Below, piece after piece: positions 23,958 to 31,768 of a stretch of DNA of 31,793 nt (position 1 is the first letter of the stretch; every line of letters starts with the position of its first letter). The stretch covers positions 1 through 31,793 of the forward strand of contig CAYZOJ010000015.1 in assembly GCA_964480195.1 (NCBI GenBank), read 5' to 3'. A program made the position numbers and the translations under genes. The notes beneath the pieces are model-generated. The model did not search any database. It saw only the letters and a program-made list of their open reading frames with translations, and was not told the origin of the DNA. The DNA comes from Stercoripulliclostridium_A sp964480195. GTDB taxonomy: Bacteria; Bacillota; Clostridia; Christensenellales; DTU072.

Positions 23958-24491
23958 TTAATACTCGGGCGTAATTAAGCCGTAGTCGCCGTCACGGCGC
24001 TTGTATACGACGGAAACCTTGTTGTTTTCGGCATTGACGAATACATAAAAGTCGTGGTCGAGAAGTTCGAGTTCCGCAACGGCATCTTCAACCGTAATAA
24101 TCGAGATGTCAAAGTTCTTGACTTTAACGACCTTGCCCAAACGCTCGGTTGCGACTTCGGGTTCGTCTTTTGCGGGTTCATAAGGTAACGCCTTTTTGGG
24201 TTGTTTGCTGTTTTGGCGATCACGGAACTTGGCGATTTGTCTTTCGAGTTTAGGCAAAACCAAGTCGATATTGTCGTACATATTGTCCGACGTAACTTCG
24301 GATCTTGCGGTTTGACCGTTGAACAAAATAGTTATTTCCATAGTAAATTTGTCTTTACCTACGGTAGACAACTTTACTTTTGCAGTGGCGTCCTCCGGGA
24401 AATACTTGTCAAGTTTGGTAAGTTTCTTTTCGATTACAGATACGAGTCTGTTACCTTCGTTGTAACCTTTGGAAATCAATTCGATGCGCAT
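23958..24491 (-). CDS. hpf: Ribosome hibernation-promoting factor, long form
   Basis: HPF binds the 30S decoding region in stationary phase; the long form also dimerises 70S ribosomes into 100S particles. It has 177 residues. The N-terminal S30AE domain (about 1-95) starts MRIELISKGY with the lysine-rich helix IEKKLTKLDKYF. A charged linker follows, then the C-terminal dimerisation domain (about 118-177) with DAVAELELLDHDFYVFVN and VVYKRRDGDYGLI. AGGAGG is seven bases upstream. It follows clpC by 11 bases, grouping two stress functions. Confidence 0.95.
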   Translation of the reverse strand: MRIELISKGYNEGNRLVSVIEKKLTKLDKYFPEDATAKVKLSTVGKDKFTMEITILFNGQTARSEVTSDNMYDNIDLVLPKLERQIAKFRDRQNSKQPKKALPYEPAKDEPEVATERLGKVVKVKNFDISIITVEDAVAELELLDHDFYVFVNAENNKVSVVYKRRDGDYGLITPEY

Positions 24492-24502
24492 TGTAGTACC
24501 TC

Positions 24503-27043
24503 CTAATGTTTTTCTATTCCGAAGACGATTTCTCCGTCTTTGACGTCGACGGTTACGTCGCTATCGTTTTTAAGTCTGCCCATAATTATTTCCTCGCTCA
24601 GCTTATCTGCGAATACTCGTTGCACTGCGCGTTTTAAGGGGCGTGCTCCGTATTCGAGATCTGTGCCGACGTCAATAAGATACTTTATAACGTCGTCCGA
24701 GTAAGATAATTTAATTCCCTTATCGAGCAATAGCCTATTTACTTGTTCTATCATTAGACGAGCTATTTTGTCAAGAGCTTCTTTATCGAGTTTACGGAAA
24801 ATTACTATATCGTCTATTCTGTTGACGAATTCGGGGCTCAAACTCTTCTTAAGAATCGAAAGCTCTTTTTCCTTTAACGAATCATAGTCGTTGAGCGCTC
24901 TAAGCTCACCGCCAAAACCTACGTGCTTGGTATCCGCGATTTCGCGTGCACCCAAGTTCGACGTCATAATGATTATTGTATTACGGAAAGAAACAGTTCT
25001 TCCGTGCGAATCTGTCAAAATTCCGTCATCGAGAACTTGCAAGAGTATGTTGAAGACGTCGGGGTGGGCTTTCTCGATTTCATCGAACAGCACGACCGAA
25101 TACGGCTTGCGTCTGACTTTCTCTGTTAGTTGCCCTCCGTCGTCGTATCCGACATATCCGGGAGCCGAGCCAATCAGCCTCGACACGTTGATTTTTTCCA
25201 TATATTCGCTCATATCCAAGCGAATTAACATATTTTCGTCGCCGAACATTTGCTCTGCCAGTGCCTTTGCAAGCTCTGTTTTGCCAACGCCGGTAGGTCC
25301 CAAGAACATAAACGTTCCTATAGGTTTATTGGACGATTTCAGCCCTGCTCTCGCGCGTTTTACAGCACAAGCGACACTGTTTACCGCCTCGTCTTGACCG
25401 ATTACACGTTTTTTTAGTGCCGTTTCGAGGTTCATAAGCCTTACAGCCTCTTCTTGATCGAGCCCGGATACGGGAATACGAGTCCACTCCGAAACGATTT
25501 CGGCTATATCTTTTTTATCGACGACAAGAGTTTCTGTTGTTTTAAGCCATTCGGCGCGAAGTCGTTCGATCTCGTTTCCGACAGTTACGAGTTCCGTTTG
25601 CAATGCAGTAACCTCCGCGGACGAATCCTCACTTGCTATTTCAATGCGCTTTTTAATGTCTTCGCGATGTTTTTCGAGTTTTAGTATTTCCGGCGGTGTG
25701 GTTAATGCCGCGACTCTTAACTTACTCGAAGCCTCGTCTATTAAGTCTATCGCCTTATCGGGGAGGTATCTGTCCGCAATATATCTATCCGATAACGTTA
25801 CCGCGGAGGCAAGAGCTTCGTCCGTGATTATAACTTTATGGTGCGATTGATATTTATCGCGTAAACCTTTGAGGATTTTGAGCGTATCTTCGGCAGAAGG
25901 CGGATCGATAAATACAGGCTTAAACCTACGTTCGAGAGCCGAATCTTTTTCGATATATTTTCGATATTCGTCAACCGTCGTCGCGCCGATTGTAGGGATA
26001 TCCCCGCGAGCAAGCAAAGGTTTCAAAAGATTTGCGGCAGTAGCGCCCCCGTCGTTGTCGCCGACAGAAAGAATCATATGCATTTCGTCGATAAAGAGAA
26101 TGGTCTTTCCGTCGTCAAGATCTTTAAGCATTTTCTTAAAACGCTCTTCGAACTCTCCGCGGAATTTCGTTCCTGCGACAAGAGAACCTAAATCGAGGGA
26201 GAAAATACGTTTATTTTTAAGGATCTCGGGAACATTGTCGGTAGCTATCGCTTGAGCTAAGCCTTCGACTATTGCCGTTTTACCGACGCCGGGTTCACCG
26301 ATTATTAGCGGATTATTCTTGGTACGACGCGTGAGCACACGCATAACCTGTTCGATTTCAGAATCCCTGCCGATTACAGGGTCGAATTTTCCGTTACGTG
26401 CGCATTCCGTCATATCGTATCCGAACGGATTTACGTTTTCGTCACCATGTTCCTCGTCCGACGCTTCGTCCTTTCTTGCCGAATCGCGTGTTCGAGGAAT
26501 TGAAATCGTTTCGAAATTGATTTGGAATGGAGAATTTTGAGTTCCGAAGCCGTTTTCGAGTATACTATTGATGAGCGAAGCCCAGCTGTCTTCCTCTTCG
26601 TCCTCTACCTCTTTGCCGATGCCGTTAGCGGTCATGCTCTCAACTATCGGTTTGAGTTCGTTGTAACCGATATTGAATTTTTGTAATATTTCGTAAGCTC
26701 CGCTGTTTTTTATGAACGCAAGACCGAGCAACAAATGTTGCGAGTCGTAATATTTATAACCCGAACTTTCCGCAATTTGAGAAGCAAAACTCATCGCGCG
26801 ACGAACGTTGTCCTCGGCGAAGAGCTTGTTTTGGGTGGTCGCATTCATACTGCGAACCATACCGAACACGGTATCTTTATCTACTTTGAGTTTATCTAAA
26901 ATGTCGTAAGCATACGTTCCCTCTACCGTCAACATTGCCACAAGCAAATGTTCCGTCGCCATAGTCACGCCGGATTGCTTGGCATAAGCGTCTGCCTGTT
27001 CTATTATTTTTTTAACGTCGCCAGTGTATCTAAGGTTAGCCAT
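24503..27043 (-). CDS. clpC: ATP-dependent Clp protease ATP-binding subunit ClpC
   Basis: ClpC is a hexameric AAA+ unfoldase that feeds ClpP. It has 846 residues. Two Clp-N repeats (about 1-145) are followed by an acidic linker (145-205). The first AAA+ domain has Walker A GEPGVGKT (249-256) and Walker B FIDE (317-320). There is a short coiled middle domain (about 445-510), then the second AAA+ domain with GPTGVGKT (582-589). A VGF tripeptide in KHVGFGG is the likely ClpP-docking loop. The usual ctsR-mcsA-mcsB genes are not beside it. GGAG lies six bases upstream. It is 20 bases from galU in the same operon. Confidence 0.93.
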   Translation of the reverse strand: MANLRYTGDVKKIIEQADAYAKQSGVTMATEHLLVAMLTVEGTYAYDILDKLKVDKDTVFGMVRSMNATTQNKLFAEDNVRRAMSFASQIAESSGYKYYDSQHLLLGLAFIKNSGAYEILQKFNIGYNELKPIVESMTANGIGKEVEDEEEDSWASLINSILENGFGTQNSPFQINFETISIPRTRDSARKDEASDEEHGDENVNPFGYDMTECARNGKFDPVIGRDSEIEQVMRVLTRRTKNNPLIIGEPGVGKTAIVEGLAQAIATDNVPEILKNKRIFSLDLGSLVAGTKFRGEFEERFKKMLKDLDDGKTILFIDEMHMILSVGDNDGGATAANLLKPLLARGDIPTIGATTVDEYRKYIEKDSALERRFKPVFIDPPSAEDTLKILKGLRDKYQSHHKVIITDEALASAVTLSDRYIADRYLPDKAIDLIDEASSKLRVAALTTPPEILKLEKHREDIKKRIEIASEDSSAEVTALQTELVTVGNEIERLRAEWLKTTETLVVDKKDIAEIVSEWTRIPVSGLDQEEAVRLMNLETALKKRVIGQDEAVNSVACAVKRARAGLKSSNKPIGTFMFLGPTGVGKTELAKALAEQMFGDENMLIRLDMSEYMEKINVSRLIGSAPGYVGYDDGGQLTEKVRRKPYSVVLFDEIEKAHPDVFNILLQVLDDGILTDSHGRTVSFRNTIIIMTSNLGAREIADTKHVGFGGELRALNDYDSLKEKELSILKKSLSPEFVNRIDDIVIFRKLDKEALDKIARLMIEQVNRLLLDKGIKLSYSDDVIKYLIDVGTDLEYGARPLKRAVQRVFADKLSEEIIMGRLKNDSDVTVDVKDGEIVFGIEKH

Positions 27044-27063
27044 GTTATTCTCCGACGTAGTTC

Positions 27064-27930
27064 TTATTTTCGGGATATGTAGCGTTTTAGTTTTTCTCTG
27101 AGCTCCGAATCCCGTAGCGCATAATCTATGTTGGCTTGCAGAAAGCCGAATTTACTTCCCATATCGTATCTTATACCCTCGAACTCGTACGAATATACGT
27201 TGAGTTCTCTCGACATCAAATCTATTGCCGACGGTAAATATACTTCTCCGTTTGCAACAGGCTTGGTTTTCGAGATATATTCCAAAATATCGGGCGACAA
27301 AACAAACCTTCCGAGACTTGTAAGAGTTGACGGCATATTGTCGAGGGTCGGTTTTTCGATAAACCCTTTAATGCGAGTATATCTTCCCTTGGTTTCCGAC
27401 GGAACCATTACGCCGTAAGCAACGGCTTCTTCCGCCGGCATGTTCTGTACGCCGACTATCGCCGCGGCACCGGTAGTTTCGTAAGCCTCTATAAGTTGTT
27501 TCGTAACGGGTTTATGTTGATTGTAGATAATGTCGTCCGGGAACAATACCGCAAACGAATCGCGTGATATGAATTCGCGACAAAGTTCAACGGCTTTACC
27601 CGTACCTTTCATTTCAGGCTGAACGACGTAATAAATATTGATTTTACCACGATATTTATTTATTGTGGGTAAAAGATCTCGTTTGTTTGCGCGAACGAGC
27701 GTCGTTTCAAGCTCCGGTGCCGAATCGAAATATCTAACGATGTCTTCTTTACCTCTTGACAAAACTATACAAACATCCGTAATACCGCTATTAAGACACT
27801 CTTCGACGGCAAAATCTATCGCCGGTCTATCCAAAACCGGCAACATTTCTTTGGGCACGGCTTTTGTCACGGGCAACAGCCTCGTCCCGAATCCCCCTGC
27901 CGGTATGATTGCTTTATTTACAGTCTTCAT
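27064..27930 (-). CDS. galU: UTP--glucose-1-phosphate uridylyltransferase
   Basis: GalU makes UDP-glucose from UTP and glucose 1-phosphate for glycans and glycolipids. It has 288 residues, normal length. The nucleotide-binding start AIIPAGGFGTRLLPVTKAVP with KEMLP, the loop FPDDIIY with metal-binding Asp, and GFIEKP are all present. The start is ATG 27928-27930 (MKTVNKAIIP) with GGGAG four bases upstream; the ATG at 27966 is inside the promoter. First gene of a long operon that also holds pgi, so two hexose-phosphate enzymes are co-transcribed. Confidence 0.95.
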   Translation of the reverse strand: MKTVNKAIIPAGGFGTRLLPVTKAVPKEMLPVLDRPAIDFAVEECLNSGITDVCIVLSRGKEDIVRYFDSAPELETTLVRANKRDLLPTINKYRGKINIYYVVQPEMKGTGKAVELCREFISRDSFAVLFPDDIIYNQHKPVTKQLIEAYETTGAAAIVGVQNMPAEEAVAYGVMVPSETKGRYTRIKGFIEKPTLDNMPSTLTSLGRFVLSPDILEYISKTKPVANGEVYLPSAIDLMSRELNVYSYEFEGIRYDMGSKFGFLQANIDYALRDSELREKLKRYISRK

Positions 27931-27954
27931 ATCGCTCCCATTCCCCCCGTTTCT

Positions 27955-27983
27955 ATTATATAACAATTTTATGCGGATTGCAA
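27955..27983 (-). promoter_or_regulatory. Promoter of the galU operon
   Basis: On the minus strand TTGCAA (27978-27983), a 17-base spacer and a perfect TATAAT (27955-27960). It is back to back with the plus-strand promoter at 28009-28037 without overlap. Confidence 0.85.
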
Positions 27984-28008
27984 TAGGAAATAATTTTGAT
28001 ATTTGATA

Positions 28009-28037
28009 TTTACAAAAAACTTTTTTAGCTATATAAT
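28009..28037 (+). promoter_or_regulatory. Promoter of the GtrA-like gene
   Basis: TTTACA (28009-28014), a 17-base spacer and TATAAT (28032-28037). The predicted RNA start near 28044 coincides with the first base of the ribosome binding site GAGG, so the leader would be only about nine bases. Confidence 0.8.
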
Positions 28038-28052
28038 GTTTTCGAGGTGAAT

Positions 28053-28664
28053 ATGAAAAAGCATAATAACATAGGAAACGAATCCGTCGTCGACAACACT
28101 GAAGAAACGACGCAACAAACCGCTCCCGATGAAGCCAAACAGGAGCTTACTCCCGAACAAATCAAACTTAAACGTAAAAACGATATTATACGTATAATCA
28201 AGTTTGTATTGTTTTCCGCCTCCGCAGGTATTATACAGACGGTCGCGTTTACACTTCTTAACGAAGTTGCTCATTTGGTCTATTGGGCGTCATATCTTAT
28301 CGCATTGGTACTTTCGGTTATATGGAACTTCACGTTTAATAGGAAGTTTACGTTTAAGTCGGCAAACAACGTTCCCATCGCTATGCTAAAGGTCGCCGCC
28401 TACTATGCAGTGTTTACGCCGATATCGACGTTCGGCGGAAACGCGCTCGAGAGTATCGGCTGGAACGAGTATTTGGTACTCGCTATATCAATGGTACTTA
28501 ATATGGTAACCGAGTATCTCTATAACCAATTTGTAGTTTATCGTAAATCAATGAACACAAACGATCTCGGTAAGAAAGAAGAAGCAAAACTCGCCGAAGC
28601 CGGTAAGCAAAACGACGCGACGGTCGAACCCGCGCAAGACGAAGAAACCGAATCGGAAAACTAA
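28053..28664 (+). CDS. GtrA-like membrane protein
   Basis: This four-helix membrane protein of 203 residues belongs to the GtrA family, whose members are thought to move lipid-linked sugars across the membrane or assist a glycosyltransferase. Hydrophobic segments lie near 48-68, 76-96, 108-130 and 140-160. The family signature WNFTFNRKFTF follows the second, and a related FVVYRK follows the fourth. The charged N-terminal ~45 and acidic C-terminal ~40 residues are extra. ATG 28053 has GAGG five bases upstream; a GTG at 28047 is unlikely. Its divergence from galU, which makes UDP-glucose, fits a role in glycan assembly, but this is inference. Confidence 0.85.
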   Translation: MKKHNNIGNESVVDNTEETTQQTAPDEAKQELTPEQIKLKRKNDIIRIIKFVLFSASAGIIQTVAFTLLNEVAHLVYWASYLIALVLSVIWNFTFNRKFTFKSANNVPIAMLKVAAYYAVFTPISTFGGNALESIGWNEYLVLAISMVLNMVTEYLYNQFVVYRKSMNTNDLGKKEEAKLAEAGKQNDATVEPAQDEETESEN

Positions 28665-28682
28665 TCTAACGATAGCTAAATA

Positions 28683-28716
28683 AAAGGACTAAACGAATTG
28701 CCGTTTAGTCCTTTTT
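28683..28716. terminator. Bidirectional terminator between the GtrA-like gene and the zinc peptidase
   Basis: A 13-bp stem AAAGGACTAAACG-aattgc-CGTTTAGTCCTTT (28683-28695 with 28702-28714) with an A-run on the left and T-run on the right lies between two convergent genes. Confidence 0.9.
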
Positions 28717-28730
28717 GATGTCATGTTCTC

Positions 28731-29459
28731 CTATCTGTTTCGCCTACCGCGCATATTCGTAATCATCGCCACAAACCTTATCAAATACAAAAACGATACG
28801 ACGAGGGACGCTACATACGTAAGAGCTGCAGACGTCAGCACTTTGCGCACTGCGGGAACTTCGTCCGCGGTAATCATGTTCTCATCTTTGAGCATCCTTA
28901 TCGCTCTCGACGACGCGTTAAGCTCGACAGGCAAAGTTATGAGCGCAAAAATAGTCGTCAAAGAATACAGCACAATACCGGCAAACAACACGTATGACCC
29001 GAAATTATAGCCAACACCGCCTATTATCGCTTCCAAAATCAAACCGATTAACGCCACGGGAACCGCAAGGCGCGAACCGATATTTGTAATCGGCACAAGG
29101 ATACTACGAAGTTTAAGCAAAAAACTTCCGCTATGTTTTTGGCATGCGTGCCCGCACTCGTGCGCGGAAACGCCGAGAGCAGCGATACTCGAACTGCCGT
29201 AAACGCTTTGTGAAAGCGATAACACGTCCGTTGACGGATTATAGTTATCGGTTAGGTTCCCGGATATAGGCCTCACCGAAACGCTTCCGCACCCGTAATC
29301 GCGCAAGAGTCTTCTGCTTGCCTCGTCAGCGGTAATACCCGAACGCGCGGGAACTTTAGAATACTTCGCGAAGTTCTTTTTAATAAGTATTTGCGCAACC
29401 ACCGAAAGTATTATTCCGGGAATAAGTATTATAAGCGAACCGTAATATAAATATATCAT
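28731..29459 (-). CDS. Membrane zinc metallopeptidase, YugP family
   Basis: This membrane-bound metallopeptidase of the Zn_peptidase_2 family has 242 residues. A first hydrophobic helix (about 5-25) precedes the catalytic motif HECGH (His100, Glu101, His104). Three further hydrophobic segments lie near 118-140, 150-176 and 212-232. The likely third zinc ligand is the Glu in PVELNASSRA. The target is unknown. GAGGTGAGT immediately precedes the ATG. The gene stands alone, convergent with the GtrA-like gene and divergent from tRNA-Leu. A possible -10 TACTAT lies about 20 bases before the start. Confidence 0.9.
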   Translation of the reverse strand: MIYLYYGSLIILIPGIILSVVAQILIKKNFAKYSKVPARSGITADEASRRLLRDYGCGSVSVRPISGNLTDNYNPSTDVLSLSQSVYGSSSIAALGVSAHECGHACQKHSGSFLLKLRSILVPITNIGSRLAVPVALIGLILEAIIGGVGYNFGSYVLFAGIVLYSLTTIFALITLPVELNASSRAIRMLKDENMITADEVPAVRKVLTSAALTYVASLVVSFLYLIRFVAMITNMRGRRNR

Positions 29460-29537
29460 ATACTCACCTCAACATATATAGTATCGCATTTTATTGTTAA
29501 AAGTCTATTAATATAATAATCTTTTAACGAATAATAC

Positions 29538-29566
29538 TTGACAAAACGCCACTTTTACAATAATAT
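29538..29566 (+). promoter_or_regulatory. Promoter of tRNA-Leu
   Basis: A consensus TTGACA (29538-29543), a 17-base spacer and TAATAT (29561-29566). Transcription should start about five bases before the mature tRNA. Confidence 0.85.
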
Positions 29567-29577
29567 CTTATATACAT

Positions 29578-29664
29578 GCGGATGTGGCGAAATAGGCAGA
29601 CGCGTAAGATTCAGGATCTTATGATTGCAAGATCATGCAGGTTCAAGTCCTGTCATCCGCACCA
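29578..29664 (+). tRNA. tRNA-Leu (anticodon CAG)
   Basis: Acceptor arm GCGGATG/CATCCGC. The anticodon loop TTCAGGA lies between TAAGA and TCTTA. A long variable arm (class II) is present, the T-loop is TTCAAGT, and CCA is encoded. It stands alone with its own promoter and terminator. Confidence 0.96.
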
Positions 29665-29670
29665 AACAAG

Positions 29671-29712
29671 AATAAAACGAACCTTGAAAAATCAAAGTTC
29701 GTTTTATTTTTT
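29671..29712 (+). terminator. Terminator of tRNA-Leu
   Basis: A 12-bp stem AATAAAACGAAC (29671-29682) with GTTCGTTTTATT (29697-29708), plus a short inner stem, is followed by TTTT. It starts seven bases after the tRNA. Confidence 0.9.
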
Positions 29713-29934
29713 ACAAGAGATTATTTCGGCTTAATCGTTAAACTGAAATGTCTGAAATCAATGATAAGGGCCGAAGTATTTTCTCGGATTTTATACAATG
29801 TCATTTATTTCAAATGTTAAATACTTATCTTTCATCTATATCTAACAACCATAATTTTGTCTAATTCTATTCAATAAGTTATTGCCTCCCCGCAAAAATT
29901 AGCTTTTTTCTTTCACACAATCACGGGGGAGCCC
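29713..29934. other. Gene-poor stretch with an inverted-repeat element at its right end
   Basis: No gene is convincing between the tRNA-Leu terminator and the small ORF. The right part is structured: CTCCCC (29886-29891) can pair with GGGGAG (29926-29931) across 34 bases, and TCACG (29921-29925) can pair with CGTGA (29942-29946), so the two arms are interlocked. It could be the end of the nitrilase operon transcript or the remnant of a mobile element. Confidence 0.45.
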
Positions 29935-30045
29935 TCACCTATCGTGAGTTCTTACTCGCGACCATGATAGCCACCTTTTATAGGCAGGACAAGCACTGCT
30001 GTAGAAACCACATTGTTCGAGTAATTTTCTTAAATATTTAAGCAT
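29935..30045 (-). CDS. Possible 36-codon ORF coupled to the nitrilase-like gene
   Basis: An ATG at 30043-30045 overlaps the stop of the nitrilase-like gene as TAATG, the same junction used by four gene pairs of this window. It opens a frame of 36 codons that starts MLKYLRKLLEQCGFY, has two Cys (12 and 19), two Trp (26 and 29) and a basic end. There is no clear ribosome binding site and I recognise no family. It could be a true small gene, the degraded end of a transferred gene, or chance. Confidence 0.3.
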   Translation of the reverse strand: MLKYLRKLLEQCGFYSSACPAYKRWLSWSRVRTHDR

Positions 30046-30758
30046 TAAACTTCTGTAATCAGCAAATCTTCATTGAAAATCTGCAGCTCTTTTTGAATTT
30101 TTCCACTCACAAAGTGAATAGCACCGCCGAACGCATCATGGTCACAGATTGAGTTAACATACAATGAATTCTCGCAGCACAACTCTGCCTGCCGTGCATA
30201 TTCAGCCTTGCCACCGTTTTCCCATTCTTCTTCTGTCCAGCAGACATAAACAGGCCAGAAAAGAATATCTTCTCCGAGGGCAAATCGCTCGGGATACTCC
30301 CAAAGATCACCACAAAGACCAATCACGCATTTCTTGTTCTTGTAGTAAAAAACATCGACAGACAAGCCTTCTTTGTAGTGCTCATCCGTCTTTGTGAATT
30401 CCTTCCAACCTTTCGAAATGCGGCGATAATTATTGAGTATCTCCCCGTCGGAGATCAACGCGCAAGAAGAATAGATGGATTCCCGCTCCAGCTCGTTATA
30501 TCCGAACAAGACATCAATACCCAGTTCTTTCGTCAACTTTTTAATTTGCATAAACTCCCATGATGAAGCAGTCAACGCTATTTTTCTATCCTCTTCATAC
30601 TGCCACGAAAGCGCATTGAAGCCCTGTAAAAAAGCTTCTCCGAAGCAAACAAGCTCTGCGCCTTCTGCTTTCGCTTCTTTCATATAACGTTCCATCTGCG
30701 ACAGATTATAGTTTATATCTTGGTCAACGATTCGTGCCGAGGCAAGTGCAATTTTCAT
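30045..30758 (-). CDS. Carbon-nitrogen hydrolase (nitrilase superfamily)
   Basis: This cytoplasmic amidase or nitrilase-like enzyme has 237 residues. The catalytic triad of the superfamily is visible: Glu41 in FGEAFLQGF, Lys117 in RRISKGWKEF, and Cys149 in GLCGDLWEYPE. It is a little shorter than usual (typically 260-300), with the final strands reduced. The substrate is unknown; members of the family cleave C-N bonds of omega-amides, carbamoyl compounds and others. I start at ATG 30756-30758 with GGAG five bases upstream. It follows the DinB-like gene by 11 bases, so the two are co-transcribed. Confidence 0.85.
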   Translation of the reverse strand: MKIALASARIVDQDINYNLSQMERYMKEAKAEGAELVCFGEAFLQGFNALSWQYEEDRKIALTASSWEFMQIKKLTKELGIDVLFGYNELERESIYSSCALISDGEILNNYRRISKGWKEFTKTDEHYKEGLSVDVFYYKNKKCVIGLCGDLWEYPERFALGEDILFWPVYVCWTEEEWENGGKAEYARQAELCCENSLYVNSICDHDAFGGAIHFVSGKIQKELQIFNEDLLITEV

Positions 30759-30769
30759 ATTGACTCCAA

Positions 30770-31471
30770 TCAAAAGCAAAATGGATTTGCTATATTATCC
30801 GCACCAAAAACCTTTACTGCCATCCGATACATGGCCTTCGCGTGGATACGGTCGTGCCAAATAAAGCGACGCAGAACTTTGCGGAGTGACCAATCCTCAT
30901 GATAGTTACCCTCAATTACTACATTTTGAAGAAAATCGTGTCGTCGCTCCAACGCCTCAAATCCACGCTTGCGACATTCGTATATATTACCGCTATTATC
31001 GGCATCTACATAAATCTCTCCGAAATAATACACATTTACATTCTTTGTATGTTCGTACATTTCATTTGCCGAGCGAGGCACCGGTCCATAAAAGGTAATA
31101 CGCTTCGGTACAGCCACAATATTCTTGTCCGGGATTGACTCGTAAAGTGCAAGAAAATCTTTCGCCGACTTTAGTGCAAGTGTTTTCAGCTTTTCATATT
31201 CGGTAACTGTCAGCGATACCTTTTCACTCTCAAAAAGCACATCGGAATCCGCATCCCAAATGGCAAGATCAGAGCATTTTTCTCCGACGATCACGATCTC
31301 TATTTTATTCACTGCATCTAAGCCCCGCCATTTAGAGTAGGAAATGATCTCCAGTGGCATCTTTGCCTTTGCGATTTCAAGACTTTCGCCACGAGTAAAT
31401 GCACCGATATAATCTACCGCATAAAGCAATGTATCCTTACCGTTATGCTCCCATACACAGTTAATTATCAT
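30770..31471 (-). CDS. Uncharacterised protein with a possible DinB-like metal-binding C-terminal domain
   Basis: I do not recognise the whole protein, 233 residues. The N-terminal ~110 residues read as alternating strands (MIINCVWEHNGKD, KIEIVIVGEK). The C-terminal half is helical and ends with DWSLRKVLRRFIWHDRIHAK, including HDRIH (His206 and His210) and an earlier His in ERRHDF. Three spaced His in a helical bundle resemble the DinB/YfiT metal-binding fold; this is inference from motif shape only. The Shine-Dalgarno GGAG lies seven bases before the ATG. It is the first gene of a two- or three-gene unit with the nitrilase-like enzyme. Confidence 0.6.
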   Translation of the reverse strand: MIINCVWEHNGKDTLLYAVDYIGAFTRGESLEIAKAKMPLEIISYSKWRGLDAVNKIEIVIVGEKCSDLAIWDADSDVLFESEKVSLTVTEYEKLKTLALKSAKDFLALYESIPDKNIVAVPKRITFYGPVPRSANEMYEHTKNVNVYYFGEIYVDADNSGNIYECRKRGFEALERRHDFLQNVVIEGNYHEDWSLRKVLRRFIWHDRIHAKAMYRMAVKVFGADNIANPFCF

Positions 31472-31745
31472 GCCACTTCTCCAATTTGAAATCAGTCTAA
31501 ATGTCTATATTAAAACAATAGATTTTTCATCTCACATAGCCCTATTGTTTTGCTTGTATACAGTATATCACAGCTTTACCATGCTTTTCAATAAGTCGAT
31601 CGAGATTTTCTGCAAAGTAATGCAACCTTTTTCTTTTTGTCGTCTAAAAAATCAAAACGTCCACTTAATACCTATATCGTTAATTTAATAGAGTATTTCT
31701 CAATTATAGAAAACCTCAATAACAAAATAAGCATTTATAAAAAAA
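31472..31745. other. Intergenic region upstream of the DinB-like gene, with a long inverted repeat
   Basis: No gene is visible. AAAACAATAG (31512-31521) and CTATTGTTTT (31542-31551) form perfect 10-base arms 20 bases apart. On the minus strand the arm nearer the gene is followed directly by TAATAT, a possible -10, about 37 bases before the start codon, so the repeat could be an operator. The rest (31560-31738) is AT-rich with no feature I can support. Confidence 0.5.
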
Positions 31746-31768
31746 GAAACAACCACGCGGGCTGTTTC
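31739..31768 (-). terminator. Terminator of a minus-strand gene beyond the right edge
   Basis: On the minus strand GAAACAGCC (31760-31768) pairs with GGTTGTTTC (31746-31754) with one G-T pair and a five-base loop, followed by seven T. Its direction implies a gene ending just outside the window. Confidence 0.8.

Noticed and set aside
24891..25397. Open frame of 168 codons opposite clpC
   Set aside because: It is a shadow of the conserved second AAA+ domain of ClpC.
27931..28052. Search for a CtsR operator upstream of the galU-clpC operon
   Set aside because: No direct repeat of the GGTCAAA type is present between the divergent promoters.
29635..29820. Plus-strand open frame starting inside tRNA-Leu
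   Set aside because: It begins in the tRNA, crosses its terminator and has no ribosome binding site.
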